62,134 nt of DNA from an uncultured Clostridia bacterium (GCA_944384995.1 CALWVN010000009.1:1-62134), one strand, 5' to 3'; numbered from the stretch's first letter, positions 27,615 through 38,461 are shown. A program made the numbers and translations. Notes: generated by a model not told the origin, from the letters alone.

Positions 27615-28364
27615 TCAAATCTTTGTGAGGATCTGCGGGCCGTCGGCGGTGATGGCGACGGTATGCTCAAAATGCGCGGCAAGCTTACCGTCCCGGGTCT
27701 TGACCGTCCAGCCGTCGGGCAGCTGTCGGATCGCCTTATCCCCTTCGGTGATCATGGGTTCAATGGCGATGACCATGCCCGGCAACAGGCGCACACCCCT
27801 GCCGGGGGTGCCGAAATTCGGTACGCTGGGGTCTTCATGCAGCTTGGCGCCGACGCCGTGCCCGGTGTATTCCCGGACGACGCCGTAGCCGCGCTCCTCG
27901 CAGTATGTCTGCACCGCCGAACCGATATCGCCGATCCTGCCGCCTGCGACCGCCTTTTCGATGCCTTTATAAAGGCTCTCTTCGGTCGTGTCGCACAGCC
28001 GCTTCGCCGCTTCGGAAATGTTGCCCGCAGCGAAAGTGGCGGCGTTGTCGCCGTTGTATCCGTCCACCTTGGCGCCAAGGTCGATGCTGACGATGTCCCC
28101 CTCGCGGACGACACGTTTTTTGCTCGGAATGCCGTGAATGACCTCGTCATTTATGGAAATGCACGCGGTAGCGGGAAAGCCGTACAAGTGCAGAAAGTTG
28201 GGCTCGGCGCCCTGCTTTTTGATGTACTCGTAGGCGATGCGGTCGATTTCATAGGTCGTGACCCCGGGCTTTACAGCCTCGCCCGCCACCTGCAATGCTT
28301 CCGCGGAAATAATGCAAGCCTTTCGGATGAGCTCGATCTCCCGTGCCGTTTTCAGCACAATCAT
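27615..28364 (-). CDS. map: Methionine aminopeptidase, type I
   Basis: A 249-residue enzyme removing the initiator methionine from nascent proteins. Metal ligands are visible in IVSIDLGAKVDGYNGDNAAT (two Asp), GHGVGAKLHEDP (His), AIEPMITEG (Glu) and HFEHTVAITADG (Glu). It lacks the N-terminal zinc finger of long forms. Start ATG 28364 is 2 bp after the adk stop with GGAGG in the adk end. The open frame continues 5' in shadow sequence. Confidence 0.96.
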   Translation of the reverse strand: MIVLKTAREIELIRKACIISAEALQVAGEAVKPGVTTYEIDRIAYEYIKKQGAEPNFLHLYGFPATACISINDEVIHGIPSKKRVVREGDIVSIDLGAKVDGYNGDNAATFAAGNISEAAKRLCDTTEESLYKGIEKAVAGGRIGDIGSAVQTYCEERGYGVVREYTGHGVGAKLHEDPSVPNFGTPGRGVRLLPGMVIAIEPMITEGDKAIRQLPDGWTVKTRDGKLAAHFEHTVAITADGPQILTKI

Positions 28365-28366
28365 GC

Positions 28367-28999
28367 TCAGTCCTCCAGCGCTTTCATGGTGAGCGCGGTC
28401 GTATCGGCGACCGCCTCCTGCCCTTCTACCACGCGCAGGTTGCCCTTTTTCGCGTAATAGTCTTTCAGCGGCTCGGTCTGCTCGTGATAGGTCTTGAGCC
28501 GGTCGAGCACCGTTTCGGGCATATCGTCTTTTCTCTGCACCAGCTTGTCGCCGCAGACGTCGCAGACGCCCTCGGTCTTCGGCTGTTTGTACTCGGTGTG
28601 ATAGGTCGCGCCGCATTTTAAGCATACGCGTCTGCCGGAAAGGCGGGCAGCGATCTTTTCGTCGGGTACTTCGATGTCGATGACGCGGTCGATGCGCACG
28701 CCCATTTGGTCGAGCGCCTCCGCCTGCGGGATGGTGCGCGGGAAGCCGTCGAGGATGAAGCCGTTTTTGCAGTCATCCGCCTGCAAACGCTCGCGGATGA
28801 TGCCGATGACGACCTCGTCGGGGACAAGCTTGCCCGCATCGATAAAGGATTTTGCTTTAAGCCCCATTTCGGTACCGTTCGCCATGGCCTCGCGCAGCAT
28901 GTTGCCCGTCGAGATAGCGGGAATGCCGAGCTTTTCGCAGATCTTTTCGGCCTGCGTGCCCTTGCCCGCGCCCGGCGCGCCGAGTAAAATCAGGTTCAT
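28367..28999 (-). CDS. adk: Adenylate kinase (zinc-lid type)
   Basis: A 210-residue kinase interconverting ATP+AMP and 2 ADP. P-loop GAPGAGKGTQ (residues 7-16), AMP site STGNMLR, GFPRTIPQAEAL. The LID domain has Cys126, Cys129, Cys146 and Cys149 (CLKC...CDVC), which bind structural zinc as in many Gram-positives. It lies in the usual secY-adk-map order, 18 bp after secY. Confidence 0.97.
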   Translation of the reverse strand: MNLILLGAPGAGKGTQAEKICEKLGIPAISTGNMLREAMANGTEMGLKAKSFIDAGKLVPDEVVIGIIRERLQADDCKNGFILDGFPRTIPQAEALDQMGVRIDRVIDIEVPDEKIAARLSGRRVCLKCGATYHTEYKQPKTEGVCDVCGDKLVQRKDDMPETVLDRLKTYHEQTEPLKDYYAKKGNLRVVEGQEAVADTTALTMKALED

Positions 29000-29017
29000 A
29001 AAGTGTCTTTCCTTTCG

Positions 29018-30346
29018 TTAATCCAAGAAGCCCTTGTAATGGCGCATCATCATCTGGCTCTCGAGCTGCTTGACCGTTTCAAGCGCGACGCCGACCATAA
29101 TGATGATGGACGTGCCGCCCATGGTCAGGTTGACCTGCTTGTCAAAGAGCGCCGTGATCTGCGAGAACAGCAGCGGGTACAGCGCCACGACACTAAGCAG
29201 CAGCGCGCCGAGCAGCGTGATCCGGGAAAGGATCTTCGTGATGTAATCCGAAGTGGGCTTGCCGGGACGGATGCCCGGGATCGCCCCGCTGTTGCGGCGG
29301 ATGTTGTTTGCCATTTCAATGGGATTGTACTGGATCGCCGCATAGAAGTATGCGAAGAAGATGATCAGTACGAAATACATGAGGGTGTATGCCCAGTGGT
29401 CCGTGCTGAAGATGCCGAAGAAGCCGTCCCAGAACCGGCCCCAGCCGGTCGTGGTGTCGAGCGTCACGAACATTTCGACCGTGGGCGGCAGCGACAAAAT
29501 CGACGAAGCGAAAATGACGGGGAGCACGCCGCACATGTTGACCTTGATCGGGATGTGCGTGTTCTGGCCGCCGTACATTTTGCGCCCGACGACGCGCTTG
29601 GCATACTGCACGGGGATGCGGCGCTCGGCGTTGTCCATCCAGACGATGAAAGCGATCATCAGAAGCATGGAGACGAACGCGATCGGGATAAGCGCGAAAT
29701 ACGCGCCGCCGCGGTCCACATAGGTATACAGGTTGTAAAGGGTGGTGGGCATGCGCGAGACGATACCTGCGAACAGGATGATCGAAATACCGTTGCCGAT
29801 GCCCTTTTCATTGATCTGCTCGCCGAGCCACATCAGAAGCGATGCGCCCGCCGTGTAGCAGAGGATGATGACGACGGCCTGGAACACAGCCCAGAAGCCC
29901 GTGTAGGCAGCACCGTTTGCATCGACGGTGAGGTAGCCCTGCGCACGGATGTAGAAGTAATACGCCGTGCTTTGCAATGCGGCGAGCCCCACAGCGGTGT
30001 ACCGCGTGATCGCCGACATCTTTTTGCGGCCCTCTTCGCCCTCTTTTGCCAGCCGTTCGAGCGCCGGGATGGCGACCGTCAGCAGCTGGATGATGATGGA
30101 GGCGTTGATGTAGGGCGTGATGGACATGGCGAACAGCGTACCGTAGTTGAACGCATCGCCGGTCATCATACTCAGATACGTCATGAAGTTATTGGCGTTC
30201 TGATCCGTGATGATACCGTCCGTGATGTTGACGAAGGGAATGGGCAGCGCAGCGCCGATGCGGAAGATCAGGATGATCAGCGCCGTATACAGCAGCTTTT
30301 TACGAAGATCCGCAATCTTCCAGGCGTTGATGAACGTCCGAAACAT
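29018..30346 (-). CDS. secY: Protein translocase subunit SecY
   Basis: A 442-residue channel protein with ten membrane segments; it starts [20 protein letters not shown]. Family signatures include YINASIIIQLLTVAIPALE (plug and TM2 region), LMWLGEQINEKGIGNGIS and the cytosolic loop RRNSGAIPGIRPGKPTSDYI. It forms the protein-conducting channel with SecE and SecG. Its ATG shares one base with the rplO stop. Confidence 0.97.
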   Translation of the reverse strand: MFRTFINAWKIADLRKKLLYTALIILIFRIGAALPIPFVNITDGIITDQNANNFMTYLSMMTGDAFNYGTLFAMSITPYINASIIIQLLTVAIPALERLAKEGEEGRKKMSAITRYTAVGLAALQSTAYYFYIRAQGYLTVDANGAAYTGFWAVFQAVVIILCYTAGASLLMWLGEQINEKGIGNGISIILFAGIVSRMPTTLYNLYTYVDRGGAYFALIPIAFVSMLLMIAFIVWMDNAERRIPVQYAKRVVGRKMYGGQNTHIPIKVNMCGVLPVIFASSILSLPPTVEMFVTLDTTTGWGRFWDGFFGIFSTDHWAYTLMYFVLIIFFAYFYAAIQYNPIEMANNIRRNSGAIPGIRPGKPTSDYITKILSRITLLGALLLSVVALYPLLFSQITALFDKQVNLTMGGTSIIIMVGVALETVKQLESQMMMRHYKGFLD

Positions 30347-30792
30347 CAGCCAATCACCTCGGCCTTTCCGCCTGCCGCCTCAATTTTCTGCTTGGCAGCT
30401 TCCGAATATGCGTGCACGCTGACGTTCAGCTTTTTCGTCAGTTCGCCGTTTCCGAGGATCTTCACACCGTCCTTTGCCTTTTTCACAAGGCCCTTTTCCA
30501 CGAGGGATTCGACGGTGACGGTCGCACCGTCCTCGAACGCTTTATCCAGCGCCGCGACGTTGACCGCGGAGATCTCCTTGGCGAAGATGTTGTTGAAGCC
30601 TCTTTTCGGGACACGTCTTTGCAGGGGCATCTGGCCGCCTTCAAAGCCGGCGCGCACGCCCTTGCCCGCGCGGGCTTTCTGGCCCTTATGGCCCTTGCCT
30701 GCGGTTTTGCCCTGGCCGGAGGCTGCGCCTCTGCCGATACGCTTGGAGGCTTTCTTGGAGCCTTCTGCGGGAGAAAGTTCATGCAGTTTCAT
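30346..30792 (-). CDS. rplO: 50S ribosomal protein L15
   Basis: A 148-residue L15: [20 protein letters not shown], the Gly/Arg/Lys-rich loop [20 protein letters not shown] that threads 23S r[21 protein letters not shown], and a globular C-terminal half. It is a late-binding protein in 50S assembly. The stop overlaps secY by one base. Confidence 0.96.
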   Translation of the reverse strand: MKLHELSPAEGSKKASKRIGRGAASGQGKTAGKGHKGQKARAGKGVRAGFEGGQMPLQRRVPKRGFNNIFAKEISAVNVAALDKAFEDGATVTVESLVEKGLVKKAKDGVKILGNGELTKKLNVSVHAYSEAAKQKIEAAGGKAEVIG

Positions 30793-30804
30793 GTTCGCAC
30801 CTCC

Positions 30805-30984
30805 TTACGCTTTCGTGACCTCTACAAGATGGGCGATCTTTCGGATCTTGCCCTGTGTCTGCGGGTTGTCGGGCTGTACGGCCGTATCCCCGATTTTCTT
30901 AAGACCGAGTGCGCGGGCGGTGGCAATCTGGTCTTTTTTGCTGCCGATCAGGCTTTTTTTCAGCGTAACCGTAACGTTTGCCAT
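30805..30984 (-). CDS. rpmD: 50S ribosomal protein L30
   Basis: A 59-residue protein, [20 protein letters not shown] followed by [20 protein letters not shown] and an end in HLVEVTKA. This is the short bacterial L30 fold, contacting 23S rRNA domain II. It lies 12 bp after both neighbours' boundaries, and GGAGG precedes the ATG. Confidence 0.94.
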   Translation of the reverse strand: MANVTVTLKKSLIGSKKDQIATARALGLKKIGDTAVQPDNPQTQGKIRKIAHLVEVTKA

Positions 30985-30996
30985 AATTGCCCCTCC

Positions 30997-31500
30997 TTAC
31001 TCTAAAATCTCTTTGACGGTCTTGCCGCGCACAGCAGCGACCGTGTCGGCGTTGCGCAGTTTGGAAAGTCCGTCGATTGTGGCGCGCACGACATTGCAGG
31101 GGTTGTTGGAACGCAGCGCCTTGGAACGGATGTCCTTGATGCCGACCGTTTCAACGACCGCACGCACGGGGCCGCCGGCGATAACGCCGGTACCGGGGGC
31201 GGCGGGCTTCATAAGCACAACGCCCGCGCCGTATTTGCCGATGATCTCGTGCGGGATGGTGGTCCCCTTGAGTGCGACCGTGATCATATTCTTTTTGGCG
31301 TTTTCAATGCCCTTGCGAATGGCGTCCGGCACTTCGCCCGATTTGCCGAGGCCGAAGCCCACGGTGCCGTTTTTATCGCCGACAACGACCAGTGCGGAGA
31401 ACTTCATGATGCGGCCGCCCTTGACGGTTTTGGAAACACGGTTGATCGCAACGACTCTTTCTTCGAGTTCCATTGCGGATGCGTCGATTCTTTTTGCCAT
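30997..31500 (-). CDS. rpsE: 30S ribosomal protein S5
   Basis: A 167-residue S5 with the double-stranded RNA-binding-like N domain ([20 protein letters not shown]) and the conserved loop [20 protein letters not shown]. The C-terminal half has [20 protein letters not shown]5 shapes decoding accuracy and mRNA entry together with S4. Confidence 0.96.
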   Translation of the reverse strand: MAKRIDASAMELEERVVAINRVSKTVKGGRIMKFSALVVVGDKNGTVGFGLGKSGEVPDAIRKGIENAKKNMITVALKGTTIPHEIIGKYGAGVVLMKPAAPGTGVIAGGPVRAVVETVGIKDIRSKALRSNNPCNVVRATIDGLSKLRNADTVAAVRGKTVKEILE

Positions 31501-31516
31501 TTCCGTTTCTCCTTTC

Positions 31517-31876
31517 TTAGAAGTTCAGACCGCCCTCACGGGCACCCTCGGCGAGCGCGGCAACTCTGCCGTGATAGACATAGCCGCCTCTGTCGAAAAC
31601 ACAGTCCTTGATGTTCTTTTCGGCGGCGCGCTCGGCGAGCAGCTTGCCGACCGCACGCGCGGCTTCGACGTTTCCGCCGTAAGCCGTGAAATCCTTTTCG
31701 GTCGTGGATGCCGCGACCAGCGTTACACCGGCGACATCGTCAATAAGCTGTGCATAAATGTGCTGGAGTGAGCGAAAAACATCCAGGCGCGGGCACGCGG
31801 CGGTGCCGGAAATCTTCGCGCGGACTCTCTTATGGCGCTTTTGACGCGCCTTGTTGGTGTCGGGTCTGTTAACCAT
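31517..31876 (-). CDS. rplR: 50S ribosomal protein L18
   Basis: A 119-residue L18: basic N terminus [20 protein letters not shown], then [20 protein letters not shown], and the end [20 protein letters not shown]. It binds 5S rRNA together with L5 in the central protuberance. Confidence 0.96.
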   Translation of the reverse strand: MVNRPDTNKARQKRHKRVRAKISGTAACPRLDVFRSLQHIYAQLIDDVAGVTLVAASTTEKDFTAYGGNVEAARAVGKLLAERAAEKNIKDCVFDRGGYVYHGRVAALAEGAREGGLNF

Positions 31877-31890
31877 TTGCTTTCACTCCT

Positions 31891-32436
31891 TTACTTGCCG
31901 CCCTTGCCGGCCTTGCCCTCTTTGCGGCGGATGTGCTCGTCGGCGTACTTGATGCCCTTGCCCTTATACGGCTCCGGCGGACGCTTCTCGCGCACCTCGG
32001 CGGCAAACTGACCGACCTTCTGCTTGTCGGGGCCGGAAATGATGATCTTGTTCGGCGCGGGCACTTCGATGGTGATGTCGTCCGTTTCGGACATCGTCAC
32101 CTGGTGCGAGAAGCCGATGTTCATGACCAGATCCTTGCCTTGCTTTGCGACACGGTAACCGACGCCGTTGACTTCGAGCTCCTTCTTGAAGCCCTCGGTC
32201 ACGCCGACGACCATGTTGTGCAGCAGCGTGCGGGTAAGCCCGTGCAGGGATTTGTTGAGATTGCTGTCATCGGGACGGGAGACGGTCAAAGCGCCGTCCT
32301 CCATCGCCACTTGCATATTGCTGTGTACCGTTCTGGTAAGGGTGCCCTTGGGGCCCTTGACGGTAATCGTGCTGCCGTCGATCTTGACATCGACGCCCGC
32401 CGGAACAGCAATAGGCTGTCTTCCGATTCTGGACAT
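31891..32436 (-). CDS. rplF: 50S ribosomal protein L6
   Basis: A 181-residue L6 of two homologous domains; it starts [20 protein letters not shown]. The C-terminal signature is [20 protein letters not shown]. It binds 23S rRNA near the sarcin-ricin loop and the factor-binding site. It is 14 bp after rpsH. Confidence 0.96.
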   Translation of the reverse strand: MSRIGRQPIAVPAGVDVKIDGSTITVKGPKGTLTRTVHSNMQVAMEDGALTVSRPDDSNLNKSLHGLTRTLLHNMVVGVTEGFKKELEVNGVGYRVAKQGKDLVMNIGFSHQVTMSETDDITIEVPAPNKIIISGPDKQKVGQFAAEVREKRPPEPYKGKGIKYADEHIRRKEGKAGKGGK

Positions 32437-32450
32437 ACCGATTTACCTCC

Positions 32451-32849
32451 TTACCAGATATACGCGAGAACCTCGCCGCCGACGTTGGCCTTGCGAGCTT
32501 CGCGATCCGTCATAACGCCCTTGGATGTGGAGAGGATCGCAACACCAAGGCCGCGCATGACCTTCGGCATATCCTCGCAGTTTGTATAAATACGAAGACC
32601 GGGCTTGGACACTCTGCGCAGGCCCGTGATGACGGAAGCGCGGTTGGCGCCGTACTTGAGGGTGATCTCGATCATCCCCTGCTTGCCGTCCTCTTCCACC
32701 TTGAAATCCTTGATATAGCCCTCGTCCTTGAGGATCTGCGCGATTGCCTTCTTCATGTTGGACGCAGGGACTTTCACCGTGTCATGCTTTGCGGAACTCG
32801 CATTGCGAATTCTTGTGAGCATATCACCGATGGAATCCGTGATTTGCAT
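32451..32849 (-). CDS. rpsH: 30S ribosomal protein S8
   Basis: A 132-residue S8: [35 protein letters not shown] and the C-terminal [20 protein letters not shown]. It binds the central domain of 16S rRNA and in E. coli represses the spc operon by binding near rplE. The same site was not recognised here. Confidence 0.96.
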   Translation of the reverse strand: MQITDSIGDMLTRIRNASSAKHDTVKVPASNMKKAIAQILKDEGYIKDFKVEEDGKQGMIEITLKYGANRASVITGLRRVSKPGLRIYTNCEDMPKVMRGLGVAILSTSKGVMTDREARKANVGGEVLAYIW

Positions 32850-32874
32850 ACTGTTGCCTCCTTTGCTTGCTAAC

Positions 32875-33060
32875 TTACCAGCTGGCTTTCTTTACACCGG
32901 GGATCTGGCCCTTGTGCGCCAATTCCCGGAAGCAGATGCGGCATACGCCGTATTTGCGGAGATAGGCATGCGGCCGACCACAGATCTTGCATCTGTTATA
33001 CGCTCTGGTCGAATACTTTGCAGGGCGAGCCTGCTTGACTTTCATAGATGTTTTGGCCAC
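32875..33060 (-). CDS. rpsN: 30S ribosomal protein S14, type Z
   Basis: A 61-residue zinc-binding S14 with Cys24, Cys27, Cys40 and Cys43 (CKIC...CRIC); it ends [11 protein letters not shown]. It lies in the 30S head. The short zinc form is normal for Gram-positives. Confidence 0.97.
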   Translation of the reverse strand: MAKTSMKVKQARPAKYSTRAYNRCKICGRPHAYLRKYGVCRICFRELAHKGQIPGVKKASW

Positions 33061-33072
33061 GATAATCCCTCC

Positions 33073-33615
33073 TTATCTCGCAAACGGCGCGCCGAGAAGC
33101 GTCAGCAGCTCGCGTGCTTCTTCGTCCGTGTTGGCAGTGGTAACAAAGCAAATATCCATACCGCGCACCGCGTCGATCTTGTCGTACTCGATCTCCGGGA
33201 AGATCAGCTGCTCGCGGACGCCCATGGAGTAGTTGCCCCTGCCGTCGAACGAGTCGGGATTGATCCCGCGGAAGTCGCGCACGCGCGGAAGCGCAAGATT
33301 GAAGAAGCGGTCGAGGAACTCATACATCCTGTCGCCGCGCAGCGTCACCTTTGCGCCGATGGTCATGCCCTCGCGCAGCTTGAAGTTCGCAACGGACTTC
33401 TTCGCCTTGCAGGCAACGGGCTTCTGACCCGTGATCTGCGAAAGATCCTTCATGACCGCGTCGAGCACCTTGGAGTTGTCGCGTGCCTCGCCGCAACCGA
33501 CGTTGATGACGATCTTGTCGAGCTTCGGGATTTGCATAACGCTTTTGTAGCCGAACTTCTTCTGCAGCGCCGGAGCGATCTCAGAAGTGTACTTTTCTTT
33601 CATTCTTGCTGCCAT
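33073..33615 (-). CDS. rplE: 50S ribosomal protein L5
   Basis: A 180-residue L5: [40 protein letters not shown] and the C-terminal [19 protein letters not shown]. It binds 5S rRNA and touches P-site tRNA and S13 in the intersubunit bridge. It is 17 bp after rplX. Confidence 0.96.
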   Translation of the reverse strand: MAARMKEKYTSEIAPALQKKFGYKSVMQIPKLDKIVINVGCGEARDNSKVLDAVMKDLSQITGQKPVACKAKKSVANFKLREGMTIGAKVTLRGDRMYEFLDRFFNLALPRVRDFRGINPDSFDGRGNYSMGVREQLIFPEIEYDKIDAVRGMDICFVTTANTDEEARELLTLLGAPFAR

Positions 33616-33632
33616 TGTGTTATGTCCCTCCC

Positions 33633-33950
33633 TTATTCAAATTGTGCGCCGCACTTTTTGCAGACGCGTTTTTTGTCCTTGCCCGTGCCCTCGTGGCCGA
33701 CGCGCGTAGGCTTGCCGCACTTCGGGCAGACGAGCTGGACCTTATCGGCATACAGGGCGCTTTCCGCCTTGATGAGCCCGCCGGGTTCGCCGACCTTGCG
33801 GGGCTTGACGTGCTTCGTGACGACGTTGACGCCCTCGACGATCACCTTGCCCTCAGACGGGGAAACCTGCATGACCTTGCCCTGCTTGCCGCGGTTCTTG
33901 CCGTTTAAGACGACCACGGTATCGCCGGTTTTCACATGTACTTTACTCAT
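33633..33950 (-). CDS. rplX: 50S ribosomal protein L24
   Basis: A 105-residue L24 with an N-terminal KOW motif ([20 protein letters not shown]) and a C-terminal CPKCGKPTR plus CKKCGAQ. The two CxxC pairs suggest zinc binding. It initiates 50S assembly at the 5' end of 23S rRNA and sits at the tunnel exit. Confidence 0.96.
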   Translation of the reverse strand: MSKVHVKTGDTVVVLNGKNRGKQGKVMQVSPSEGKVIVEGVNVVTKHVKPRKVGEPGGLIKAESALYADKVQLVCPKCGKPTRVGHEGTGKDKKRVCKKCGAQFE

Positions 33951-33964
33951 CTTTCGTTCCTCCC

Positions 33965-34333
33965 TTACAGCACTTCGGGAGCAAGAGACAGGATCTTCAT
34001 GTAATCCTTGTCACGAAGCTCTCTTGCAACCGGCCCAAAGATACGGGTGCCTCTGGGGTTTTTGTCTTCTTTAATGAGGACGGCGGCGTTTTCGTCGAAA
34101 CGAATATACGTCCCGTCATCTCTGCGCACGCCGCTGGCCGAGCGAACGACCACGGCCTTGACAACGTCGCCTTTTTTCACAACGCCGCCGGGTGCTGCCT
34201 TTTTAACGGAAGCGACGATCACGTCGCCGATATTGGCATACCTTCTGCCGGAACCGCCGAGCACGCGAATGCACATAATTTCTTTCGCGCCGGTGTTGTC
34301 CGCCACTTTGAGGTAAGTCTGTTGTTGGATCAC
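33965..34333 (-). CDS. rplN: 50S ribosomal protein L14
   Basis: A 122-residue L14: [40 protein letters not shown], and [20 protein letters not shown]. It lies at the subunit interface and contacts 16S helix 14. It is 19 bp after rpsQ. Confidence 0.97.
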   Translation of the reverse strand: MIQQQTYLKVADNTGAKEIMCIRVLGGSGRRYANIGDVIVASVKKAAPGGVVKKGDVVKAVVVRSASGVRRDDGTYIRFDENAAVLIKEDKNPRGTRIFGPVARELRDKDYMKILSLAPEVL

Positions 34334-34352
34334 AGGAAACCCTCCTTAGAAA

Positions 34353-34610
34353 TTACTTCGCTTTCTCGATGATCTCGACCACGCGCCATCTCTTGTCCTT
34401 CGAGAGGGGGCGCGTTTCCATGACGAGGACTCTGTCGCCCACGCCGCACTCGTTTTTCTCGTCGTGCGCCTTGATCTTGACCGTGCGGTTGACGATCTTT
34501 TTATACAGCGGGTGCTGGACTCTGTCTTTGATGGAGACCACAACGGTTTTGTCCATTTTGTCGCTGGTCACAAGACCGACCTGCGTTTTTCTCAGGTTTC
34601 TTTCGCTCAT
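34353..34610 (-). CDS. rpsQ: 30S ribosomal protein S17
   Basis: An 85-residue OB-fold protein: [20 protein letters not shown], the signature [20 protein letters not shown] and [20 protein letters not shown]. It binds the 5' domain of 16S rRNA. Confidence 0.96.
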   Translation of the reverse strand: MSERNLRKTQVGLVTSDKMDKTVVVSIKDRVQHPLYKKIVNRTVKIKAHDEKNECGVGDRVLVMETRPLSKDKRWRVVEIIEKAK

Positions 34611-34628
34611 TTCGTGTGCCCTCCTTCG

Positions 34629-34832
34629 TTAAGACTGCGCGCCGTGCAGTTCGACGTCGCGCTGGATCGTTTTCACGCGCGCGATGTCCTTTTTGACGGC
34701 GCTGATACGCATCGGGTTATCGAGCTGGTTGACCGCCTGCTGAAAGCGCAGCTTGAACAGCTCATCCTTGAGCTCCGCGAGCTTCTTGTCAAGCTCCGAA
34801 GGGGAGAGTTTTCTCAGTTCACTTGCTTTCAT
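34629..34832 (-). CDS. rpmC: 50S ribosomal protein L29
   Basis: A 67-residue helical hairpin, [20 protein letters not shown] then [20 protein letters not shown]. It lies at the tunnel exit near L23, where SRP and trigger factor dock. Its ATG overlaps the rplP stop by 4 bp. Confidence 0.96.
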   Translation of the reverse strand: MKASELRKLSPSELDKKLAELKDELFKLRFQQAVNQLDNPMRISAVKKDIARVKTIQRDVELHGAQS

Positions 34833-35263
34833 GCCTGCTCACCTTCCTCTTCCTGCTGTGCCTTGGTGACAAACTTGCATTTCACGGGGAGCTTGTTGGC
34901 GGCAAGGCGCATAGCCTCACGCGCGGTCTCCTCGGGAACGCCTGCGATTTCGAACATAACGCGGCCGGGTTTCACGACCGCCACCCAGTATTCGGGCGAG
35001 CCTTTACCGGAACCCATGCGGGTCTCGGCGGGCTTTTCCGTGATGGGCTTGTCGGGGAAGATCTTGATCCAAACCTGACCGCCGCGCTTGATGTAACGCG
35101 TCATCGCGATACGGGCGGCTTCGATCTGGTTGGAGGTGATCCATGCGGGTTCCAGAGACACAAGGCCGTAATCGCCGTAGCTGACTTTGGTGCCTCTGGC
35201 AGCTTTACCGGTCAGACGCCCTCTGTGGACTCTGCGGTATTTGACTCTCTTGGGCAGCAGCAT
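34829..35263 (-). CDS. rplP: 50S ribosomal protein L16
   Basis: A 144-residue L16: [40 protein letters not shown], and [20 protein letters not shown]. It organises the A-site tRNA region of the large subunit. Coupled both to rpsC (TAATG) and rpmC (ATGA). Confidence 0.97.
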   Translation of the reverse strand: MLLPKRVKYRRVHRGRLTGKAARGTKVSYGDYGLVSLEPAWITSNQIEAARIAMTRYIKRGGQVWIKIFPDKPITEKPAETRMGSGKGSPEYWVAVVKPGRVMFEIAGVPEETAREAMRLAANKLPVKCKFVTKAQQEEEGEQA

Positions 35264-35934
35264 TATTTTGTGCCTCCTTCCTTGCGGGTTCTGCGGGTGT
35301 CGTGCAGGACCTCGCCCTTATAGATCCAAACTTTCACGCCGATGCGGCCGTAGGTCGTTTTCGCTTCGGCAAAGCCGTAGTCGATGTCGGCGCGGATGGT
35401 CTGCAGCGGGATCGTACCTTCATGGTAATGCTCGGTGCGCGCGATTTCCGCGCCGCCCAAGCGCCCGCTGACCTGTGTTTTGATGCCCTTTGCGCCGAGC
35501 TTCATGGTGCGGCCGATGCTCTGTTTGAGCGCACGGCGGAACGAGATGCGGCGCTCGAGCTGCGAAGCGATGTTCTCCGCGACGAGCTGCGCATTCAGGT
35601 CGGGCTGTTTGATCTCAACGATGTTGATATAAACATCCTTTTCGCCGCCGAGCATCTTCTTGCAGGTCGCTTTGAGCTTTTCAATCTCCGAGCCGCCCTT
35701 ACCGATGACCATGCCGGGCTTGGCGCAGTGGATGTTGATGCGCACACGCTTCGAGTCACGCTCGATCTCTACCTTCGGAACGCCCGCCGGAGCGAGGGTT
35801 TTCAACAGGTAGGTGCGCAGCTTGTTGTCGGAAATGAGCGTGTCGCCGAAATCCTTTTTATCGGCGTACCAGCGCGATTCCCAGTTCTTGATGACACCGA
35901 TGCGAAGACCGGTGGGATTCACTTTCTGTCCCAT
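35263..35934 (-). CDS. rpsC: 30S ribosomal protein S3
   Basis: A 223-residue S3: [20 protein letters not shown], the KH domain ([20 protein letters not shown]) and the C-terminal [23 protein letters not shown] region. It forms the mRNA entry tunnel with S4 and S5. Confidence 0.97.
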   Translation of the reverse strand: MGQKVNPTGLRIGVIKNWESRWYADKKDFGDTLISDNKLRTYLLKTLAPAGVPKVEIERDSKRVRINIHCAKPGMVIGKGGSEIEKLKATCKKMLGGEKDVYINIVEIKQPDLNAQLVAENIASQLERRISFRRALKQSIGRTMKLGAKGIKTQVSGRLGGAEIARTEHYHEGTIPLQTIRADIDYGFAEAKTTYGRIGVKVWIYKGEVLHDTRRTRKEGGTK

Positions 35935-35949
35935 AGTGTACCTCCCCGC

Positions 35950-36282
35950 TTATTCCGCTTCCTTCAGCACAAGCGTAATGTGCGAAGTCTTCTTGTTGAT
36001 TCTGTATGCGCGGCCCTGCGCTCTCGGACGGATGCGCTTGAGGGTCGGGCCCTGATCGACACGGCACGCGGCGACATACAGGCGCGAGGTGTCCATATCC
36101 TTCATTTCAGCGTTCGCCATGGCGGATTTCAGCAGCTTTCCAAGCGGTTCACACGCAGCCTTGGGTGTGTACTTGAGGATCGCCGCCGCCTCGTCGCAGG
36201 GCTTGTTCCGAATGAGATCCAGAACGATCTTTACCTTGCGGGGCGCAATGCGCACATGGTTCGCTTTTGCAATTGCTTCCAT
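35950..36282 (-). CDS. rplV: 50S ribosomal protein L22
   Basis: A 110-residue L22: [20 protein letters not shown], then the beta-hairpin region [20 protein letters not shown] that lines the exit tunnel constriction. Macrolide-resistance changes map to this hairpin in other species; nothing unusual is seen here. Confidence 0.96.
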   Translation of the reverse strand: MEAIAKANHVRIAPRKVKIVLDLIRNKPCDEAAAILKYTPKAACEPLGKLLKSAMANAEMKDMDTSRLYVAACRVDQGPTLKRIRPRAQGRAYRINKKTSHITLVLKEAE

Positions 36283-36301
36283 TCGTTACACTCCTTTCGG
36301 C

Positions 36302-36583
36302 TTATTTGCCGTTGTTCGAGGTCTTAGACCCCGCATGGCCGCGGAACGTCCGCGTCGGCGCGAATTCGCCGAGCTTGTGACCGACCATGTCCTCCGTAAC
36401 GTACACCGGCACATGCTTGCGCCCGTCATGGACGGCAAAGGTGTGGCCGACAAAGTCCGGGAATATAGTCGAGCTGCGGCTCCATGTCTTCAGAACGATC
36501 TTTTCGCCGTTCTCGTTCATTTTCTGCACTCTGGCTAACAGCTTCGGTGCAACGTAAGGTCCTTTTTTAACGCTTCTGCTCAT
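36302..36583 (-). CDS. rpsS: 30S ribosomal protein S19
   Basis: A 93-residue S19: [40 protein letters not shown], and [18 protein letters not shown]. It lies in the 30S head near S13. Confidence 0.97.
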   Translation of the reverse strand: MSRSVKKGPYVAPKLLARVQKMNENGEKIVLKTWSRSSTIFPDFVGHTFAVHDGRKHVPVYVTEDMVGHKLGEFAPTRTFRGHAGSKTSNNGK

Positions 36584-36602
36584 ACTCTACACTCCTTTCG
36601 GC

Positions 36603-37436
36603 TTATTTGCCGTTACGGCGCTTGACAATAAACTTGTCGGAACGGTTCTTCTTGGCTCTGGTCTTGTAGCCGAGGGCGGGCTTGCCCCACGGCGTGCACG
36701 GACCGGGACGGCCGACAGGCGATTTGCCCTCGCCGCCGCCGTGCGGGTGGTCGTTCGGGTTCATGACCGAACCGCGGACGGTCGGGCGCACGCCCATGTG
36801 GCGCGTTCTGCCGGCTTTGCCGATCTTGACGTTCTCGTGGTCGGCGTTGCCGACGGTGCCGACGGTCGCGAAGCACTGTGCCGAAACGTTGCGAAGCTCC
36901 CCGGAGGGCAGACGAAGCAGCGCATAGGCGCCCTCTTTCGCCATAAGCTGTGCGGCGTTGCCCGCAGCACGGGCAAGCTGGCCGCCGCGGCCGGGATACA
37001 GCTCGACGTTGTGGACCATGGTGCCGGTGGGGATCGCCGACAGCGGCAGGGCGTTGCCGACCTTGATATCGGCGCTCTCGCCGGCCTCGATCTTGTCGCC
37101 GACCTTTAAGCCCGCGGGCGCGAGGATGTATCTCTTTTCGCCGTCCTCATACTGCACAAGCGCGATGTGCGCGGAACGGTTGGGGTCGTACTCTAAGGTG
37201 AGCACGGTTGCAGGCATATCGACCTTGTCGCGCTTGAAGTCGATGATGCGGTATTTTCTGCGGTTGCCGCCGCCTCTGTGGCGGACGGTGATGCGGCCGT
37301 AGCTGTTGCGCCCTGCCTTCTTGTTGAGGGGGGCGAGCAGGCTTCTTTCGGGGCCGTTCTTTGAAAGCTCGGAATAATCCGTAACCGACATATTGCGTCG
37401 TGCGTTGGTTGTCGGTTTGTAGACTTTGATCGACAT
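36603..37436 (-). CDS. rplB: 50S ribosomal protein L2
   Basis: A 277-residue L2: [20 protein letters not shown], the SH3-like core, and the C-terminal [20 protein letters not shown] with the His linked to peptidyl-transferase assembly. ATG 37436 is preferred because GGAGAG lies 8 nt upstream; the in-frame GTG three codons earlier overlaps that SD. Confidence 0.97.
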   Translation of the reverse strand: MSIKVYKPTTNARRNMSVTDYSELSKNGPERSLLAPLNKKAGRNSYGRITVRHRGGGNRRKYRIIDFKRDKVDMPATVLTLEYDPNRSAHIALVQYEDGEKRYILAPAGLKVGDKIEAGESADIKVGNALPLSAIPTGTMVHNVELYPGRGGQLARAAGNAAQLMAKEGAYALLRLPSGELRNVSAQCFATVGTVGNADHENVKIGKAGRTRHMGVRPTVRGSVMNPNDHPHGGGEGKSPVGRPGPCTPWGKPALGYKTRAKKNRSDKFIVKRRNGK

Positions 37437-37528
37437 TTTGTTCACTCTCCTTGGAACGATTTAGCGGAGCATGTCGGGCTCCATACATTATCGTCGGGAT
37501 TTGGATGCACGCGGATGTGCGCCGCGCC

Positions 37529-37822
37529 TTACATCATCCCGTCGAAGAACTCGATGGTCTTGGAGTCCTCGGTCAGGGTGACGACCGCCTTTTTCCACGA
37601 AGCGGTGTAGCCTTCATACCGGCCGTATCTTCTCAGGTGGCCGCGGACGTTGATCGTGTTGACCTTCTGCACCTTGACGCCGAACAGCTGTTCCACAGCC
37701 GCCTTGATCTCGGGCTTTGTCGCGTTTTTGTCCACCTTGAAGGTGTATTTTTTCAGCGCCTGACCCGCCATGCTCTCTTCGGTGATGACGGGGCGCAGGA
37801 TGATGTCCTGAGCAAGTTTCAT
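37529..37822 (-). CDS. rplW: 50S ribosomal protein L23
   Basis: A 97-residue L23: [40 protein letters not shown] and [20 protein letters not shown]. It is the docking site for trigger factor and SRP at the tunnel exit. TAATG overlap with rplD. Confidence 0.96.
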   Translation of the reverse strand: MKLAQDIILRPVITEESMAGQALKKYTFKVDKNATKPEIKAAVEQLFGVKVQKVNTINVRGHLRRYGRYEGYTASWKKAVVTLTEDSKTIEFFDGMM

Positions 37823-38445
37823 TATGCGTAAACCTCCTCGATCTTTGCCACGGCGTCCTTGAGCACCACGATGGTGTTGCAGTTGAGGATGTCGTAGACA
37901 TTCAGCGTGCTGACGAGGGTGACGTTCGTCTTGTCAAGGTTGCGTGCGCTCTTGTAAACGACGTCGTCCTTTTCGGGCAGGACGATGAGCGTTTTCTTGT
38001 CCGCCTTGACGGCTGCGAGCACCGCGGCGACGTCCTTCGTTTTGATCGCGTCCAGGCCGAAATCGTCGAGCACGATCATCTCGTTTGCCGCGACCTTCGC
38101 AGAAAGCGCGGATTTCATCGCAAGGCGCTTGACCTTTTTGTTCACATCGATGCCGTATTCACGGGGCTTCGGGCCCAGCGCGATACCGCCGTGCGTCCAC
38201 TGAGGCGCTCTCGTGGAGCCCTGACGGGCACGACCCGTGCCCTTCTGGCGCCACGGCTTTTTGCCGCCGCCGGAAACCTCGGAACGAGTGCGGGTTGACT
38301 GCGTGCCCTGGCGCTGGTTGGCGAGATAGCTGACAACCATCAGGTGCATGGCAGATTCGTTGGGCTCGATCGCAAAAATGCTTTCGTTGAGCTCGAGGTC
38401 GGAAACCTTCTTGCCGGCCTTGTCGAGTACTGCAAGTTTCGTCAT
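37822..38445 (-). CDS. rplD: 50S ribosomal protein L4
   Basis: A 207-residue L4 with the extended loop [20 protein letters not shown] and [20 protein letters not shown] that reaches the exit tunnel. In E. coli L4 also represses the S10 operon through its leader; the long leader here makes similar autoregulation plausible but unproven. Confidence 0.97.
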   Translation of the reverse strand: MTKLAVLDKAGKKVSDLELNESIFAIEPNESAMHLMVVSYLANQRQGTQSTRTRSEVSGGGKKPWRQKGTGRARQGSTRAPQWTHGGIALGPKPREYGIDVNKKVKRLAMKSALSAKVAANEMIVLDDFGLDAIKTKDVAAVLAAVKADKKTLIVLPEKDDVVYKSARNLDKTNVTLVSTLNVYDILNCNTIVVLKDAVAKIEEVYA

Positions 38446-38461
38446 TTAAAACACTCCTTCC

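Noticed and set aside
29003-31771. A 922-codon plus-strand open frame opposite secY, rplO, rpsE and rplR
   Set aside because: It spans the antisense of several conserved ribosomal genes, lacks a ribosome-binding site and changes composition along its length.
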